In this document: positions 38,042 through 48,954 of the stretch, in pieces | Layout of the letters: each line of letters starts with the position of its first letter | Numbering within the stretch: the first letter of the stretch is position 1 | NCBI GenBank assembly: GCA_009760855.2 | Contig: WPIO01000004.1 | Coordinates: 694,001 to 758,000 of the forward strand | Direction: 5' to 3' | Length of the DNA: 64,000 bases | Source: Cristatella mucedo | Lineage: Eukaryota > Bryozoa > Phylactolaemata > Cristatellidae | The notes under the pieces: model-generated | Database searches by the model: none | Seen by the model: the letters and a program-made list of their open reading frames with translations, nothing else | What the model was told of the DNA's origin: nothing | Program-made: the position numbers and the translations under genes

Positions 38042-38849
38042 AACGATGTAAAGCATACATCGGCCACAGTTTAATACTATGAGCTAGGACAGGAGGCTGG
38101 TGGTCTGGAGGTTCTTAAGAAGCTGCCGATCCCTACAGATAAGCACGGGACTACATCGCACAACAACTAGCAATCCATGGTGGACTCCTATATACATGTA
38201 CGACCTCGAAATGGAATCGCAGCAGAGGTGCTCGATAAACAGGTAGCAATCAGGTGGCCGAGTAGAAGGATAAGAACGTTAGCAGAGGTGCGTGCCTAGG
38301 CGTTTAAAGCCACCCACCCCCAGGCACTAGAACAGCGACATCTACCGGACACGGAGCTGTAAACACAGCCCGAATCGTGTAGGCCAACGCAAAACCCCGC
38401 AGTGGAGCCTCTATATGATGTCTTGTGCTGAGCGCCGTTGCTGCATCTGCCTCTACGATGCAGCGTATCGACGAACGGCACAGAACACATCTAAGATCAA
38501 GACATTTTAACTTCCCCCTACCCGAGACTAGCACGTGACTTCGGTCAGCGGAGGAGGCTTTATGCAAAAAGTAGCTCGTTACACATGCATATCGAATCGT
38601 GCGATGCTTTTTCTCCAGGGAGACGTAAAAAACAATGGTGGACCAGTAAAACAGTGCGTTGCACGGCTTCACAATCAGGAACAGGCGCTGGCGCGGCTTA
38701 CCGCCAGGCGTGGTAGAGAATAGGGTACCGCCAGGGGTAGTGCCATAGTCCAGAGGCAGTTGGCTCGGATCGTCAACCACCACACGCTTTACAGGTATGA
38801 TCTGACTTGCTTGGGTATTCTTTTCCGATGACGAAGAGATTTTAGACAT
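32049..38849 (-). CDS. EIF4EBP: Eukaryotic initiation factor 4E-binding protein (4E-BP)
   Basis: 4E-BPs bind eIF4E in the cytoplasm and block eIF4F assembly until TORC1 phosphorylates them. Three coding exons on the minus strand: 38849-38702, 34534-34361 and 32107-32049. Both junctions are phase 1 with GT-AG ends, giving 126 residues (human 4E-BP1 has 118). Visible features are IIPVKRVVV at the RAIP-like position, [15 protein letters not shown] with both priming threonines (T38, T47), the eIF4E-binding motif YDRAFLM (Y-x4-L-phi), KSP at the S65 equivalent, SPP at the T70 equivalent (Ser rather than Thr), and a terminal TOS motif FDMDV for Raptor. I chose the ATG at 38849 because it gives normal family length. 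An in-frame ATG at 38939 would add 30 hydrophobic residues. A second exon-2 donor 27 nt upstream would give a 117-residue form. The gene converges on POLB. Confidence 0.95.
32964..33112 (-). mobile_element. SINE-B copy inside LINE-A
   Basis: agcgacagaagagcc tail side, gattcgaacccacaacctcg B box, tgtgccatcacggctcacc head end. 4E-BP intron 2. Confidence 0.85.
33236..33396 (-). mobile_element. SINE-B copy inside LINE-A
   Basis: taacagcctcgtttctatag tail side, gatccgagcccacgacctt B box; more diverged than its neighbour. Confidence 0.75.
34361..34534 (-). CDS. EIF4EBP: 4E-BP exon 2 (eIF4E-binding motif)
   Basis: The acceptor is ctcgttctag|GC. It encodes (G)[34 protein letters not shown] and an acidic tail. 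The donor is either AAAG|GTATGC at 34361, preferred because the extra nine residues resemble the family tail, or AACG|GTGAGA at 34388, the stronger consensus. Both keep frame with exon 3. Confidence 0.92.
34535..35899. other. 4E-BP intron 1, unassigned part
   Basis: GC-rich near exon 2, then average composition. A short tandem tcgatgcattgcga duplication lies near 35213-35245. No gene seen. Confidence 0.4.
35900..36262 (+). mobile_element. LINE-A 3' end
   Basis: Degenerate coding end, then gcatgctgacactgtgcatg, gattaagttctctgagggca and an (ATT)n tail at 36243-36257. Two further short tails of the same kind follow at 36440-36535 and 36630-36760. Confidence 0.7.
36905..37440 (+). mobile_element. 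LINE-A RT fragment
   Basis: RT palm segments in broken frames: [14 protein letters not shown]-type start, then [30 protein letters not shown] and [17 protein letters not shown]. The YADD box reads YAGD, so it is dead. 4E-BP intron 1. Confidence 0.8.
37610..37900 (-). mobile_element. LINE-C 3' fragment
   Basis: Reverse complement of the LINE-C end: ctccacgaagtcataaa, gcctaagcggctttcggta, then cggcagtaggagag. 4E-BP intron 1. Confidence 0.75.
38008..38039. repeat. (CA)n microsatellite
   Basis: About 16 units, 4E-BP intron 1. Confidence 0.95.
38702..38849 (-). CDS. EIF4EBP: 4E-BP exon 1 coding part
   Basis: It encodes [32 protein letters not shown] and [17 protein letters not shown]. The donor CTGGCG|GTAAGC is in phase 1, the same site as in vertebrate genes, inside the second TTPGG. 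Confidence 0.93.
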
Positions 38850-39108
38850 CGCTACTGATGATGCAAATACACCGAAGAGAGTCAAAGGAGCACACGCAAC
38901 CGTCCAGTAGTACCAAGCCCAAAGCCGATTTGCTGGCATACCAGAACCATGTTGGGCACATAATTAGCTGCTAAAGTGCATTTATAATAAAAAAAATTAA
39001 AATATACATAAATATCGATAAAAATCACAACAACGCGCAATGAAGAGCGAAGTAGATGAAGGAATTAAAGAGGCAATCTATACATGTAAATGTACTCATA
39101 AAACGTGA
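38850..39108. promoter_or_regulatory. Probable 4E-BP 5' UTR and promoter region
   Basis: It lies between the chosen 4E-BP start and the divergent tRNA-Thr. It contains an in-frame upstream ATG at 38939 and an AT-rich block at 38985-39020. Promoter assignment is inferred from position. Confidence 0.35.
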
Positions 39109-39180
39109 GCCTCTATAGCTCAGTGGTAGAGCACCAGTCTTGTAAACTGGTGGTCCTGGGTTCGATCCCCAGTGGGGGCT
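39109..39180 (+). tRNA. tRNA-Thr (anticodon TGT)
   Basis: It folds as a standard cloverleaf: acceptor GCCTCTA with TGGGGGC, D arm GCTC/GAGC, anticodon stem CCAGT/ACTGG with loop CTTGTAA, T arm CTGGG-TTCGATC-CCCAG, discriminator T. Box B (GGTTCGATCC) is intact. It has no intron. A TTTT run three bases downstream is a good Pol III terminator. It lies about 260 bp from the 4E-BP start and is transcribed away from it. Unlike the SINE heads in this window, it has perfect stems and no LINE-like tail. Confidence 0.95.
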
Positions 39181-39519
39181 TGTTTTGTTTTCGCATCAAA
39201 TTTCGTACTTTGCCAGGTACTTATTCAACTTTAAGAACTTCCTTAACTGTATCGCAATTATTAAAAATCTATTCACCACAGAATTAACGGACTGTAGCCT
39301 AACTGTTGGAGCCCTGACTAGCGAACGTTTTTACATTACACCACGCGCGGCAGCAGCAAACCGCTCGACCACTGAGCTGAAGTCGAGCCTTCCTTCTTCC
39401 TTCATACGAGCAGTAAGTAAACTTGCTATTTTATACTGGGCGCTATACCGGTAGCGCTATTTGCATAGGTTAGTGGTTGCGTGTAGTAAGAACGATGTAA
39501 GAAGTAAGAACGATGCTTT

Positions 39520-39785
39520 GATGTCTACATAAGTCTTTTATTTTCTCTAATTTTCTCTAAATAACACCCATTTAGTTACCACTACACTCGTATTACCCAA
39601 TATATTAATGTCAGAGGGCTCTAATAATGTTCAAAACCATATTTGGGTAGCCGGAACAAAGTTTCTGTGCTCTAAGAAAATATTTGAGTAATGAATATAT
39701 ATAATCCTACTTCGCTTAAATTCACTAATCGAAGTGCAGTCTGGAACAGAATTACCGCGATAAACGAGGGACGAGCAAGGTCAAT
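39520..39785 (-). mobile_element. Pogo/Tigger-like DNA transposon end
   Basis: It contains ccgcgataaacgagggac, the reverse complement of a Tigger/pogo-style terminus (CCTCGTTTATCGC). The interior shares blocks (cagagggctc, aatcctacttcgc, gtctggaac) with the reverse complement of 57488-57720. No transposase frame. Confidence 0.55.
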
Positions 39786-40660
39786 TAGATCGAGTTAAGC
39801 ATCTCTCATACGCTAAAGGAATATTTTGACGAGTTGGTATTGCAAAAGTTGGACAGTGTAAGCAGTTCTAGTGAGCCACCTTAATACGGCAAATAAGGCA
39901 AATATACTGCTTACGCTGCTATACTGTGAAATACTTTACTAGTTGGAGGTTGCCATACTCACAACAAAGTCAACTCATTCGATTTCCTACCTGCATTCTA
40001 GCTGCACTGGCGACTAATCGGTCAAGGGGTGGAGGTCTGCAGTGTGGACACACATTTGGCTCGCAGCAAAAAGGATGATCGCTGCAAAAAGAGATTTATA
40101 CTGCACCTATATGAACCAAGCTGTAAACGAGCTGATTTTTACTACACTTATCTTAACATGCTGCCATGCAATCCTGCGTACATTCAATGATGAGTACTAA
40201 GTGCAATACATCAAAGTAGCTGCTGAGATTTTTATAGCACCGGTCTCGATATGCAATTCGCTAGCTTTCATTTCAGCTCATTTCCGTATGAGGAAAATCC
40301 AAGACTCAGATATATTGAGAATAGCCTTCTTCTACGTAACAGATGACTTTACGAGCAACGTGCATCTTTAATATCTCAGACCAAAATATCGCCCGAAATT
40401 ACTTTCCGGCGAGGTGCCAGATGCAAGGTGCCAACTAAGAGAACAAATTCTCTTTGGGTGCAACTCATTCATGTCTTGTTCCTATTATTTTTTCTATTCC
40501 GATTTACCTGGCAAGGAAAACGCACGCATTCGGCAAGGAAACGTGCAAGTGCGTTTGGAACGGGAGCATTAATACTACTGCAAAAATGGGCCAAACCAGC
40601 GCGACACTAGACAAATCGACACTAGAACATGCAGAACATCAGCTGTCAAAAACGAACAAA
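39786..40660. other. Unassigned intergenic DNA
   Basis: No gene, RNA or recognised repeat seen before the LINE-A tail at 40664. Confidence 0.4.
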
Positions 40661-40663
40661 CAT

Positions 40664-41185
40664 AATAATAACAATAATAATAATAGTAATGCACTTGATA
40701 AAGCGCCCTCGGAGAACTGTCTCTCTCTAGGCGCTTTACATTTGCTGCAAAGGGAAATGCAATTGAATGGTGAGTAAAATCATGCTTGATAAATAAACAA
40801 AATAAATATCATGGTTAGGGGTGACATGCACAGGGTCAGCATGCAAATGTGGTTAGTGGCAGCATGTACAGTGTCAGCACGCATAAGCGCATGATGGACG
40901 AATCACAGGGACCCACTAAATGCTGTCCTAAATAGGTGTGTTATTAAGTTCCTTTTAAATGTGGTCAGTTCAGGAGATGTTCTGACGCAGGTTGGGAGGG
41001 AGTTCAAGGCTTTGTGAGTATACAAGCTAAATGCACGGTTTCCAAAGGATTTGAGGTTTGTACGGGGTATTTGTAGACTGTTGGATTCCGAAAAGCGGGT
41101 AGTACGATGCTCGGCCTGATGGGGGAGTATATCTGAGAGATAGGCTGGAGCCAAAGAATGAAGTGACCTAAAAGTGAGCGACAAA
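40664..41185 (-). mobile_element. LINE-A 3' end
   Basis: A minus frame encodes LTFRSLHSLAPAYLSDILPH and GNRAFSLYTHKALNSLPTCV, then a 3' UTR with the (TAATAA)n tail at 40664-40690. Confidence 0.85.
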
Positions 41186-41189
41186 TATA

Positions 41190-42080
41190 ATATATTTGTA
41201 AAGTACTCTCTGAGAACTTAATCTTTTTAGGCAGTTAAAATATGAAGTTAACAAAGAAAGATCAAATGATTAGTGGTGAACATCCACAATGTAAACATGC
41301 ATGACATCGTTAGAGGTGACATGCACAGTGCCAACATATAAAATAAGGTAGCATGAAATATGTCAGTGATATATAAACACATAAAACAACATATAAAATA
41401 AGGTTAGTGGTAGCATGATAATGAATTATTAATCATGCTAATAGTGGTAGCATGAAAAATGACAGCACGCATAAGCACAAAAAGGACAAAACCCAAGGAC
41501 GCAATGAATTCTGCAATACAAATCTGCATTTTAAGCTTCTTTCTTTAAATGCCGCCAAGTCACGGGATGTCGTGACGTCAGTCGAGAGTGAGCTCTCCAG
41601 ACTTTGGCTGCGTACTAACTGAAAGCCAAGGTCTCAAAAGGATTTGAGGTTAGTGAGAGGTATGGGTAGACGATTTGAGTCAGAATCGAGGATGGCACGA
41701 TGCTTCGCCTGGTGGTGGAATGGTTCTGACAGGTAGTCCGAAATCAGAGAGTGAAGGGACCTAAATGCTAGTGACGGGACCTTGAAAAAATACCAGCTTA
41801 TTTAACAGCCTCATTTGTATAGCGACAGAAGAGCCTCGATGGCTGTCACCACCGCTTGTAGTGGTAATGAAAGAATGACCACAGCAGAATTTGAACCTAC
41901 GTCCTCGGGACCGAGGTCGTGAACAGCAACCACCTTACCTAGTGTGCCATTACGGCTCACCTCGAAGTCGATGTGCTGCTTGATTGGGAGCCAGTGCACG
42001 TTGGCCAGACGTGTCTCGATGTGCAACCTGAGACGCTCACGACAAACTAGCCTGGTCGCCGAGTTTGGCACTTATGACTG
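41190..42080 (-). mobile_element. Older LINE-A copy split by a SINE-B
   Basis: A divergent LINE-A 3' region (agtactctctgagaacttaa ... cgtcaagt...), interrupted at 41800-41967, then resuming with the HIETRLANVHWLPIKQHIDF frame at 41968-42071. Confidence 0.65.
41800..41967 (-). mobile_element. SINE-B copy inside LINE-A
   Basis: tttaacagcctcatttgtat tail side, cctcgggaccgaggtcgtga, tgccattacggctcacc. Confidence 0.83.
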
Positions 42081-42126
42081 AGTATGGCCGAGTACTAGCC
42101 AAGCGAGCAGGTCAGAAACCCGAGAA

Positions 42127-42161
42127 CGAGCTCTGTAGCTACTCCGTAGCTACAGAGCTCG
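42127..42161. repeat. Perfect hairpin, 16-bp arms, 3-nt loop
   Basis: cgagctctgtagctac, loop tcc, then gtagctacagagctcg. Between a LINE-A end and unassigned DNA. Confidence 0.95.
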
Positions 42162-42427
42162 CTAACGATGGGGACAGGCGGAGCGTTACTGCTTTGCCAC
42201 CACAGTCGCCCTAGCCATCCATCGTGTTGGCGGACATTAGGTTACCAAAGTAGCAAAAAGTTAAAGTTACGTTGCAAAAGTGACCAAAGCTTGGGCATAC
42301 GTAAACCAGTCCCACAATGAAGCTCCAGGTTGCCTAAGTGAGCACGTGTCTACAGCACGTGCAACGGAAGGAAATTGAAAGATGCTCATTTCCGGGTCCG
42401 GGAGCTGGATTGCCTGAGCTAAATCCT

Positions 42428-42880
42428 AAGTCAGCCCTTCCAATTTCTGAATCACACTGGGTTTGCCCATAACTATTAAGTTAGTTTTATCATCGTTTAG
42501 TTTTAGAAAATTTGCTGCCATCCATGTGCGGATGTCATCAATACATGCAGCAAGTGAGTTGAGAGAATTTGAGGTGCTCGAAGGCTGGGAGGGATCAAAG
42601 CAAAGGTACAACTGAGTGTCATCCGCATAGAAGTGAAAGCCTAGATTGTGCTTGGCAATCACATCGGCAAGAGGGAGGGTATAAACCGTGAAAAGAACCG
42701 GACCTAGCACGGAGCCCTGAGGTACCCCATATCTCAGAGGTACCTCAGATGATCTTTGTCCATTCACGTCAATACTCTGGAGTCTCCCACTGAGATAGGA
42801 GCTGAACCACTGCAGAGCAGTGCCAGTGATGCCCAGGCGAGATGAGAGGCGCTCTAGAAGAACTTTGTGATCGGCTATTT
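42428..42880 (-). mobile_element. LINE-A RT fragment with intact YADD box
   Basis: A minus 113-codon frame: [38 protein letters not shown] and [20 protein letters not shown]. This is RT domains 4-6 with intact catalytic FYADD, truncated both sides. A separate LINE-A tail lies at 42920-43020. Confidence 0.88.
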
Positions 42881-43299
42881 CAATTCACTGAAAAGGATTT
42901 GCGAGCATATTTGGGTTAAATAATGATAATAACAATAATTCACTTGATAAAGCGCCCTCAGAGAACTTAATCTCTCTCTAGGCGCTTTACATTTGCTGTA
43001 AAGTGAAATGCAATTGATAACGCATTCAATTCCAATTTATTTCTTAAAACAGAATCTGCTGCGCTATTTGACAAAGGCATCATGTATTGGCCATCCCTTT
43101 TATTTCCCTTGCGTTTGCTGCACAGACGAGCCAGAGATGGGGGTTGTTGAAACCCAAAGTTTTAATGCTGGTATCGCTTGCGTGCCCATGATTTCTGCAA
43201 ACTAGGAGTCAGCCAGTATCTCTCATCTGCTTATAGCCTAAGCCTGATGGGCTACACTGCCCCGACCCAGGCGATAGCGCCCATGCTGCCACCGAATGG

Positions 43300-43630
43300 T
43301 TGAACGAATTACCGAAATCCACTCTAATTAGGCTAACATCGACCAGACAGTGGAGCTGCCGAGCTCAAATTTTTTGCTGATATTGTAGTACGCGTTCGAT
43401 TTTATCTATCCACCAATTTTCATGTAGCTGAGCTCACGCGAAATTATACAAATTAAATTTGACGCCGGATGCCTGTCCCGCAATCCCCCGTAATCCATTC
43501 TAGTTCCCGTCAAATCCACCGCAAATCAGCTACTTACAACTCCAAAAGGTTTGAAATATTAAACTACGCTACACATGCAATGTACCCATAAAATTTCGCG
43601 CGATTCCGCTCACAAGGTCTCTCTCACTTG
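43300..43630 (-). repeat. GATTGC element, copy D1 (end fragment, reverse orientation)
   Basis: Matches 61550-61875 in the same direction: aacgaattaccgaaatccac, gatattgtagtacgcgttcg, atccattctagttcccgtca, gcgcgattccgctcac. It carries the element end that copy D2 shows in inverted orientation near 48110. Confidence 0.85.
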
Positions 43631-45282
43631 CTACGATTGCTTGACGAATACCCCTGGTCTCTCGACTTGAGTACGTACAGTGACGACAAATGGATTTCCG
43701 TATTTTCCTAGGCCATTACCATCGATTGCCGTGCATTGCCTTCAAATGATTGTTCGCGATTGGTTGAAAGGATGTCGTTACACTTTTAATACAGCACACT
43801 ACAGGCTAGAAAAATTGAATCTTCGCCCAGCAGCTGTGTTTGTAATTGTAACAGACAATCATAGATTGCTATATTGTCTCGGGCAATTGCCATCGATTGC
43901 CATGCATTGCCCAAGGTTGAACGCCTAAAATGACTGTATGTGCGCCCGCAGTGAGCGTTATTTGCTAGGACAAATGCTAATTCAAGCAGCTGATTTCCAG
44001 CAAATTTGAAATAGATTGCGGTAAAGGCCGGGCCTTTACCGTAGATTGCCGTGCATTACCCTCAACTGCCTTTGTCGATTGTATAAAAGGATGTGTCTGC
44101 ACTTTTAATGCAGTGTAGTGCAATAAGCAAGAAAGGTGGGAGCTTCTCTCAGCAGCTGTCGGTCCATTTGTAACTGACCGCTATAGATTGCCGTATTTTC
44201 CCGGGTCTTTGCTGTTGATTGCCATGCATTGCCCAAAATTGAGCGGTCAGATCTGGTTGAAAGGATTAAAAGTATGTGTGCACGCAGTGAGATGCTACGC
44301 GGAATGAGAGTTGGAGCTTGGTGCAGCAGCTTTCTCGTCGGTTTGCCACGGATTGTGGTTTCAGTCCCATCCATTGCTGTATTATTTAAATTGCCGTGCA
44401 TTGTTGGCACTTAACTTGCGAAATAGCTTGACATTTCTACGATTTCACTTTTAGTTCAAAGAAATGTGAAATTCGATGACGATTGGCACTTATTGCAGCC
44501 AATTTGTGGTCGACTTACCAGGGATTGCAGTAGGTTGTAGCGTCCAGCCAAGCCGTTGCCGCAGATTGCCATGCATTGCCCAAGATTGTGCGAGTGAAAT
44601 TGCTTTAAATGGTTTTGTTGACTTTATTCAGCGTGCTTTGTAGCACGCATTCAAAATTGAAGCATTGCGAAACCGATTTCAGGGCATTTTGCTTCAGACT
44701 GCTGTAGATCGTGGTTTTGGCCCGGGCCAATGAAATAAATTGCAGTGCATTACTGCCGAAGGATTGAGGCAATAGTAGTGAGATTGTGCGAGTAAACGAT
44801 AACCGAAGATTAGAGCATTGTGCAATCGCTATTAGAGCTTAAAGTGTACGTACTCTGATGGTTTTTCGGCACGTGGCTGTGGATTGACGCACTGGCTCGG
44901 GCAGTTGCAGTCGATTGCAGTGCATTGCTGCAGAACGGTGGAGGTGTAACCGGGTTCCAGGGGTCAGAGGCTAATTCCCGCCAAACCACGCCATACTCCG
45001 GCCACGCTGCCGCTCGCCATGCCGCTGACCTAGGGTAAGACGAGCGGCCGTCACGGTAAACCTCTTTATAATACCGCATGCGCCAACAACAGGGGAACTA
45101 AACAAGTCTACAGGAAGGGTCCTATACACAGTACACTATGGGGGAGCAAGACGACGCAGCAAGCGCGAACAAACGTGTTGGTTGGGGTCAGTCGGCTTCT
45201 GCAGTCCTGTCGTTATACCGACTCCGAATCCAACAGTATGAGCGTACGCCGTCCAAGACCCGGCTGGCTGAGTAACTGCTTA

Positions 45283-46245
45283 TAATAATAATAATATTGC
45301 ACTTGATAAAGCACCCTCAGAGAACTTAATCTCTTTCTAGGCGCTTTACATTTGCTGCAAAGTGATACGCAATAGAATAGTAAGTAAAATCATGCGTGAA
45401 AAACAAACAAAATGAATAACATGGTTAGGGGTTACATGCACTGGGTCAGCATGCAAATGTGGTTAGTGGCAGCATGAACAGTGTCAGCACGCATAAGCAC
45501 ATCGAGGACGAATCACAAGGACCCACTAAATGCTGTCCTAAATAGGTATGTTTTTAAGTTTCTTTTAAATGTGGTCAGGTCAGGGGATGTTCTGATGCAG
45601 GTCGGGAGGGAGTTCCAGGCTGTGGGACCATACGAGCTAAATGCACGGTCTCCAAAGGATTTAAGGTTTGTACGAGGTATTTCTAGACTGTTGGATTCCG
45701 AAAAGCGAGTGGTACGATGCTTTGCCTGATGGGGTAGTATATCTGAAAGATAGGCTGGAGCCATAGAATGAAGAGACCTAAAAGTGAGCGACAAAACCTT
45801 GAAGTCAATCCGTTGCTTGACTGGTAACCAGTGCAGGTCGGCGAGAAGTGGAGTAATGTGGCAACTGCGACGCTCACGACAGACAAGCCTAGCTGCAGAG
45901 TTTTGCACTAGCTGCAATCGCCTGATCGCACATGCTGGTAGGCCAGTAAGCAGTGAGTTGCAGAAGTCGAGACGAGATGTCACGAATGCATGGACCAACT
46001 TGGACGTGGTATCCTTATCTAAACAAGCCCGAATTTTAGCAATGTTATGAAGCTGAAAATAGGCTGATTTGACTGTGGAGCTGATGTGGTCGTCTAACGA
46101 GAGGTCGCTTTGGAATATGACACCTAGATTTCGAGCTGATGCAACTGGAGATATGCTGGCAGAGCCAATTTTGAAAGTCCGCCTTTCCAATTTCTGAATA
46201 ACACTAGGTTTGCCCATAACTAGTAAGTTAGTTTTATCATCGTTT
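45283..46245 (-). mobile_element. LINE-A 3' fragment, best-preserved C-terminal frame
   Basis: A 234-codon open frame on minus from the RT thumb to the ORF2 stop (start MGKPSVIQKLERRTFKIGS, end LKTYLFRTAFSGSL). The 3' UTR and (TTATTA)n tail follow down to 45283. The intact frame suggests a recently inserted, 5'-truncated copy. Confidence 0.92.
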
Positions 46246-46399
46246 TGTTAAACTGCTTGGCTAGTCCGAGTCGAAAACTACCACAGTAGTAAGCTTCCGC
46301 CGAAAGACGCCAACACACGGGGGTCACGAACACGCTACATGGGGAACGCGGAATATACAAGTCAACAACGAGCGAGCTATCCAGATCCGCTCGGGCCTT

Positions 46400-46925
46400 G
46401 GGTAATGTAATGTATCTCCGTCAGTAACTCCACAAAGTCATAAAGACCATGTGGGTGTTACGCAGGAGAGTTTTGTATAGCGCACTCACAGCCTAAGCGG
46501 CTTTCAGTACGCATTCGGTACCCAACAGACTTCGTCTCACGCAACATAGAGAAAGTGGGAAGCATAGCAGAGTTAGGAGAGCAGTTGAGGTAGTGAGTAG
46601 CATAGAAGTAGCAGTTCAGGACCGCTGAAAAAGATGAGCCATAGTCGGCAGTTGGAGAGTAGATGTCGTTGCGTAAGAATTGTGGAAGCGAGTTCCACAG
46701 TCTAGGACCTGCAGAGCTAAAGCTTCTGTCACCAACGGTCTTTAAGCGGAGGAATGGGACAGCTAATTTATTGTCCGCACAGGACCTGAGGGCGCGAACA
46801 GGCTGAAACTGATGCAGCAGTTCAGCTAGGTATAAAGGAGCCAAGCCATGGCGGGCCTTGTGGGTCAGTACTCGTTCCCTTGCGTGCGTAACAGCATCGC
46901 TGGGGCACGCCTGCACGAATCCAGG
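46400..46925 (-). mobile_element. LINE-C 3' fragment with open frame
   Basis: A 152-codon minus frame: VLTHKARHGLAPLYLAELLH, LRSCADNKLAVPFLRLKTVG and GPRLWNSLPQFLRNDIYS. The best LINE-C coding end in the window. Confidence 0.85.
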
Positions 46926-48479
46926 TGCATAACTCGGCGAGACCGGGAGCCTCCAACACTACGACTTACTTGGCCAACTTCCCGTACCCAAGAGCCCCGG
47001 CGACCTCTCGTCACCACACATCCGGCAATGCATAGGTCCAACCCCGGCCTTGCCGGTGACCCTCATTACAGCCAACTGGTCCCAGCCAACCGAGCCCAGC
47101 CTGGGTACAGAGGTAGTTACAGTGAAATTATTCGAATACACAATAACCGAAGACTATAGCAGTCTGCAATCATAATTTGCTTCTAGGGTATACGTTCTGG
47201 TCACTGTGCGGCGGATTGGAGCGGATTTCGGCGGATTGAGGTGTATTTCGGTATGGGACCTGGCCGTTGCAGTCCATTAAGTGCATTGCATGAGGACGCA
47301 CAAGCACAATGGAGCAAAATTTTCTGGGTGCACTTTGAATCAAATCTAGTCCTATATGCAATGTCAATTAGAGCTTTGTGATGGCGATTTGAAGATGACT
47401 TGCAGCAGAATAGAGTGGATCGTGGTAGTTTGCCAGGTCATTTGAGGTGATTGCCGCCCATTGCCACAGTGCGAAGATGCTCAATTTTTTTATTTTACGT
47501 GGCTGTACATACAGCACGGTGCACTTTAATATGCAATAAAAACTGGAGCTCGGCGCAATTTATTTCGATTTCTTTTGCGATGGATTCCATGGATTGGGGC
47601 GGATTGTCGGCCCAGCCCATGCAAGTAAAAATTATTAAGTGAAATTTTCGTAGAGTGTGCTGCCATATGAAATCAAAAAAGGAGCTTTTCGAACAGCAGC
47701 TCTTTTGTTGCGTCGTGGAATGCAGTGGATGGCTGTATTGGCCTGAGCCACTACAATGTTATTTCCGTTATTTCGTGAGAACGCGTGAGCGGAATTGCTC
47801 GAAATTGTCTGGGTACGTTTTACGTGTAGCGCATTTTAATATTCCAGTCTTTTGGAGCTGTGTGCAGCTGATTTTCGCAGTATTTGACGGGCACTAGAAT
47901 GGATTTTGGAGGATTGTGGTACAATTGCTGTACACTCGTCCGCCGTCAAAGGTATTTTGCATAAGTGCGCGTGAACGAAGCTACACAAAATTTTTTGGAT
48001 AGATGAAATCGAACGTGTGCTATACAATATCGGCGCAAAATGTGAGCTCCCCAACGTAATGTCCTATCTAGGTTAGCCTAATTAGAGTGGATTGCAATAA
48101 TTCGTCGAACCCTCGGTGGCTTAGCATCGATATGAGCATCATTTTACATGTGACTACTATGTTACTTTTGATCTGGCTACTATATGTAAGGTTTGTGCCT
48201 GACTAGTGCAGTCGCTCTCCTAAAGCAACATCTGCGTTCGGTAAGTCCTAGTGCTGAGCTGCTCCCGGTGCTGCCTGCTATCGAGTCGGCTGGAAGTCAC
48301 CTGTGTTTGTCAGCCGAAAAATACAAGCTATTATTGGGCTTTCCTAATATGGTTTTGTTGCTAGCACTGAGCGAAGGATTTATCAAGTGCTGTTTTTTTA
48401 ACTTTGGCAGGTCGGCGCACATTGCACGCATTGTGCAAATACCCGAACGAGTGAGGGTTTCGTGATTGAGAGAACCGGA

Positions 48480-48945
48480 ATGACCTACCCGTCAGATCTA
48501 CTCCCCCACCAGGCTAAGCATATTACCGCCCAATTTTCGGAATCTAATCGTTTACCTGCACCTCGTACGAACCTCAATCCCTTTGGAGACCACGCCTTTA
48601 ATTCGTATGCTCCCAAAGCCTGGAACACGCTTCCGATGGACGTCATGACATCCTCTGACTTGATGACATGTGAAAACATGCTAAAAAGCATCTATTTATT
48701 ACAGCCTTTAGTGGGTACATGTAACCCATCCTTTGTGTGCTTATGCGTGCTAGCACTATACATGCTGCCACTAACCGTATTTGGTTGCTGACCATGTTCG
48801 CAACCTCTTTCCATGTTATGCTTGTTGTCATTGAGCATGTTACTACTAACCATTCAATCATGCTCAATTTGCAGCAAATGTAAAGTGCCTAGAAAGAAAT
48901 TGAGTTCTCACTTGTGGCGCTATAACAAATGTTTTATTAGCATTA
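48480..48945 (+). mobile_element. LINE-A 3' end
   Basis: Frame TYPSDLLPHQAKHITAQF, APRTNLNPFGDHAFNSY and APKAWNTLPMDVMTSSDLMT, then 3' UTR ending gcgctataacaaatg. Confidence 0.85.
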
Positions 48946-48954
48946 CTATTAATA

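Larger units (their letters stand above)
43680..48115 (+). repeat. GATTGC element, copy D2 (split by an approximately 2.15-kb insertion)
   Basis: A non-coding element of degenerate monomers. Core motif (gattgccgtgcattgcc and variants) recurs near 43684, 43866, 44013, 44187, 44347, 44522, 44696, 44877, then after the insertion near 47204, 47407, 47580, 47729, 47890 and 48088, so spacing is about 150-200 bp, near 170 on average. Segments between cores are also related (cacttttaatgcag, agctctaatt). The element is interrupted from about 44945 to 47110 by other DNA including a LINE-A and a LINE-C. No coding frame. Confidence 0.82.

Noticed and set aside
38850-38939. Longer 4E-BP N-terminus from the upstream ATG (hydrophobic, signal-anchor-like)
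   Set aside because: 4E-BP is a soluble cytosolic protein of about 118 residues; the internal ATG at 38849 gives normal length. The upstream part is more likely 5' UTR.
45283-46245. A host gene in the 234-codon minus frame
   Set aside because: It is the RT thumb and C-terminal part of LINE-A, seen in many copies here with the same 3' tail.
43680-48115. CRISPR-like array of evenly spaced repeats
   Set aside because: Cores are degenerate, spacers are related to each other, there are no Cas genes, and the window is eukaryotic.
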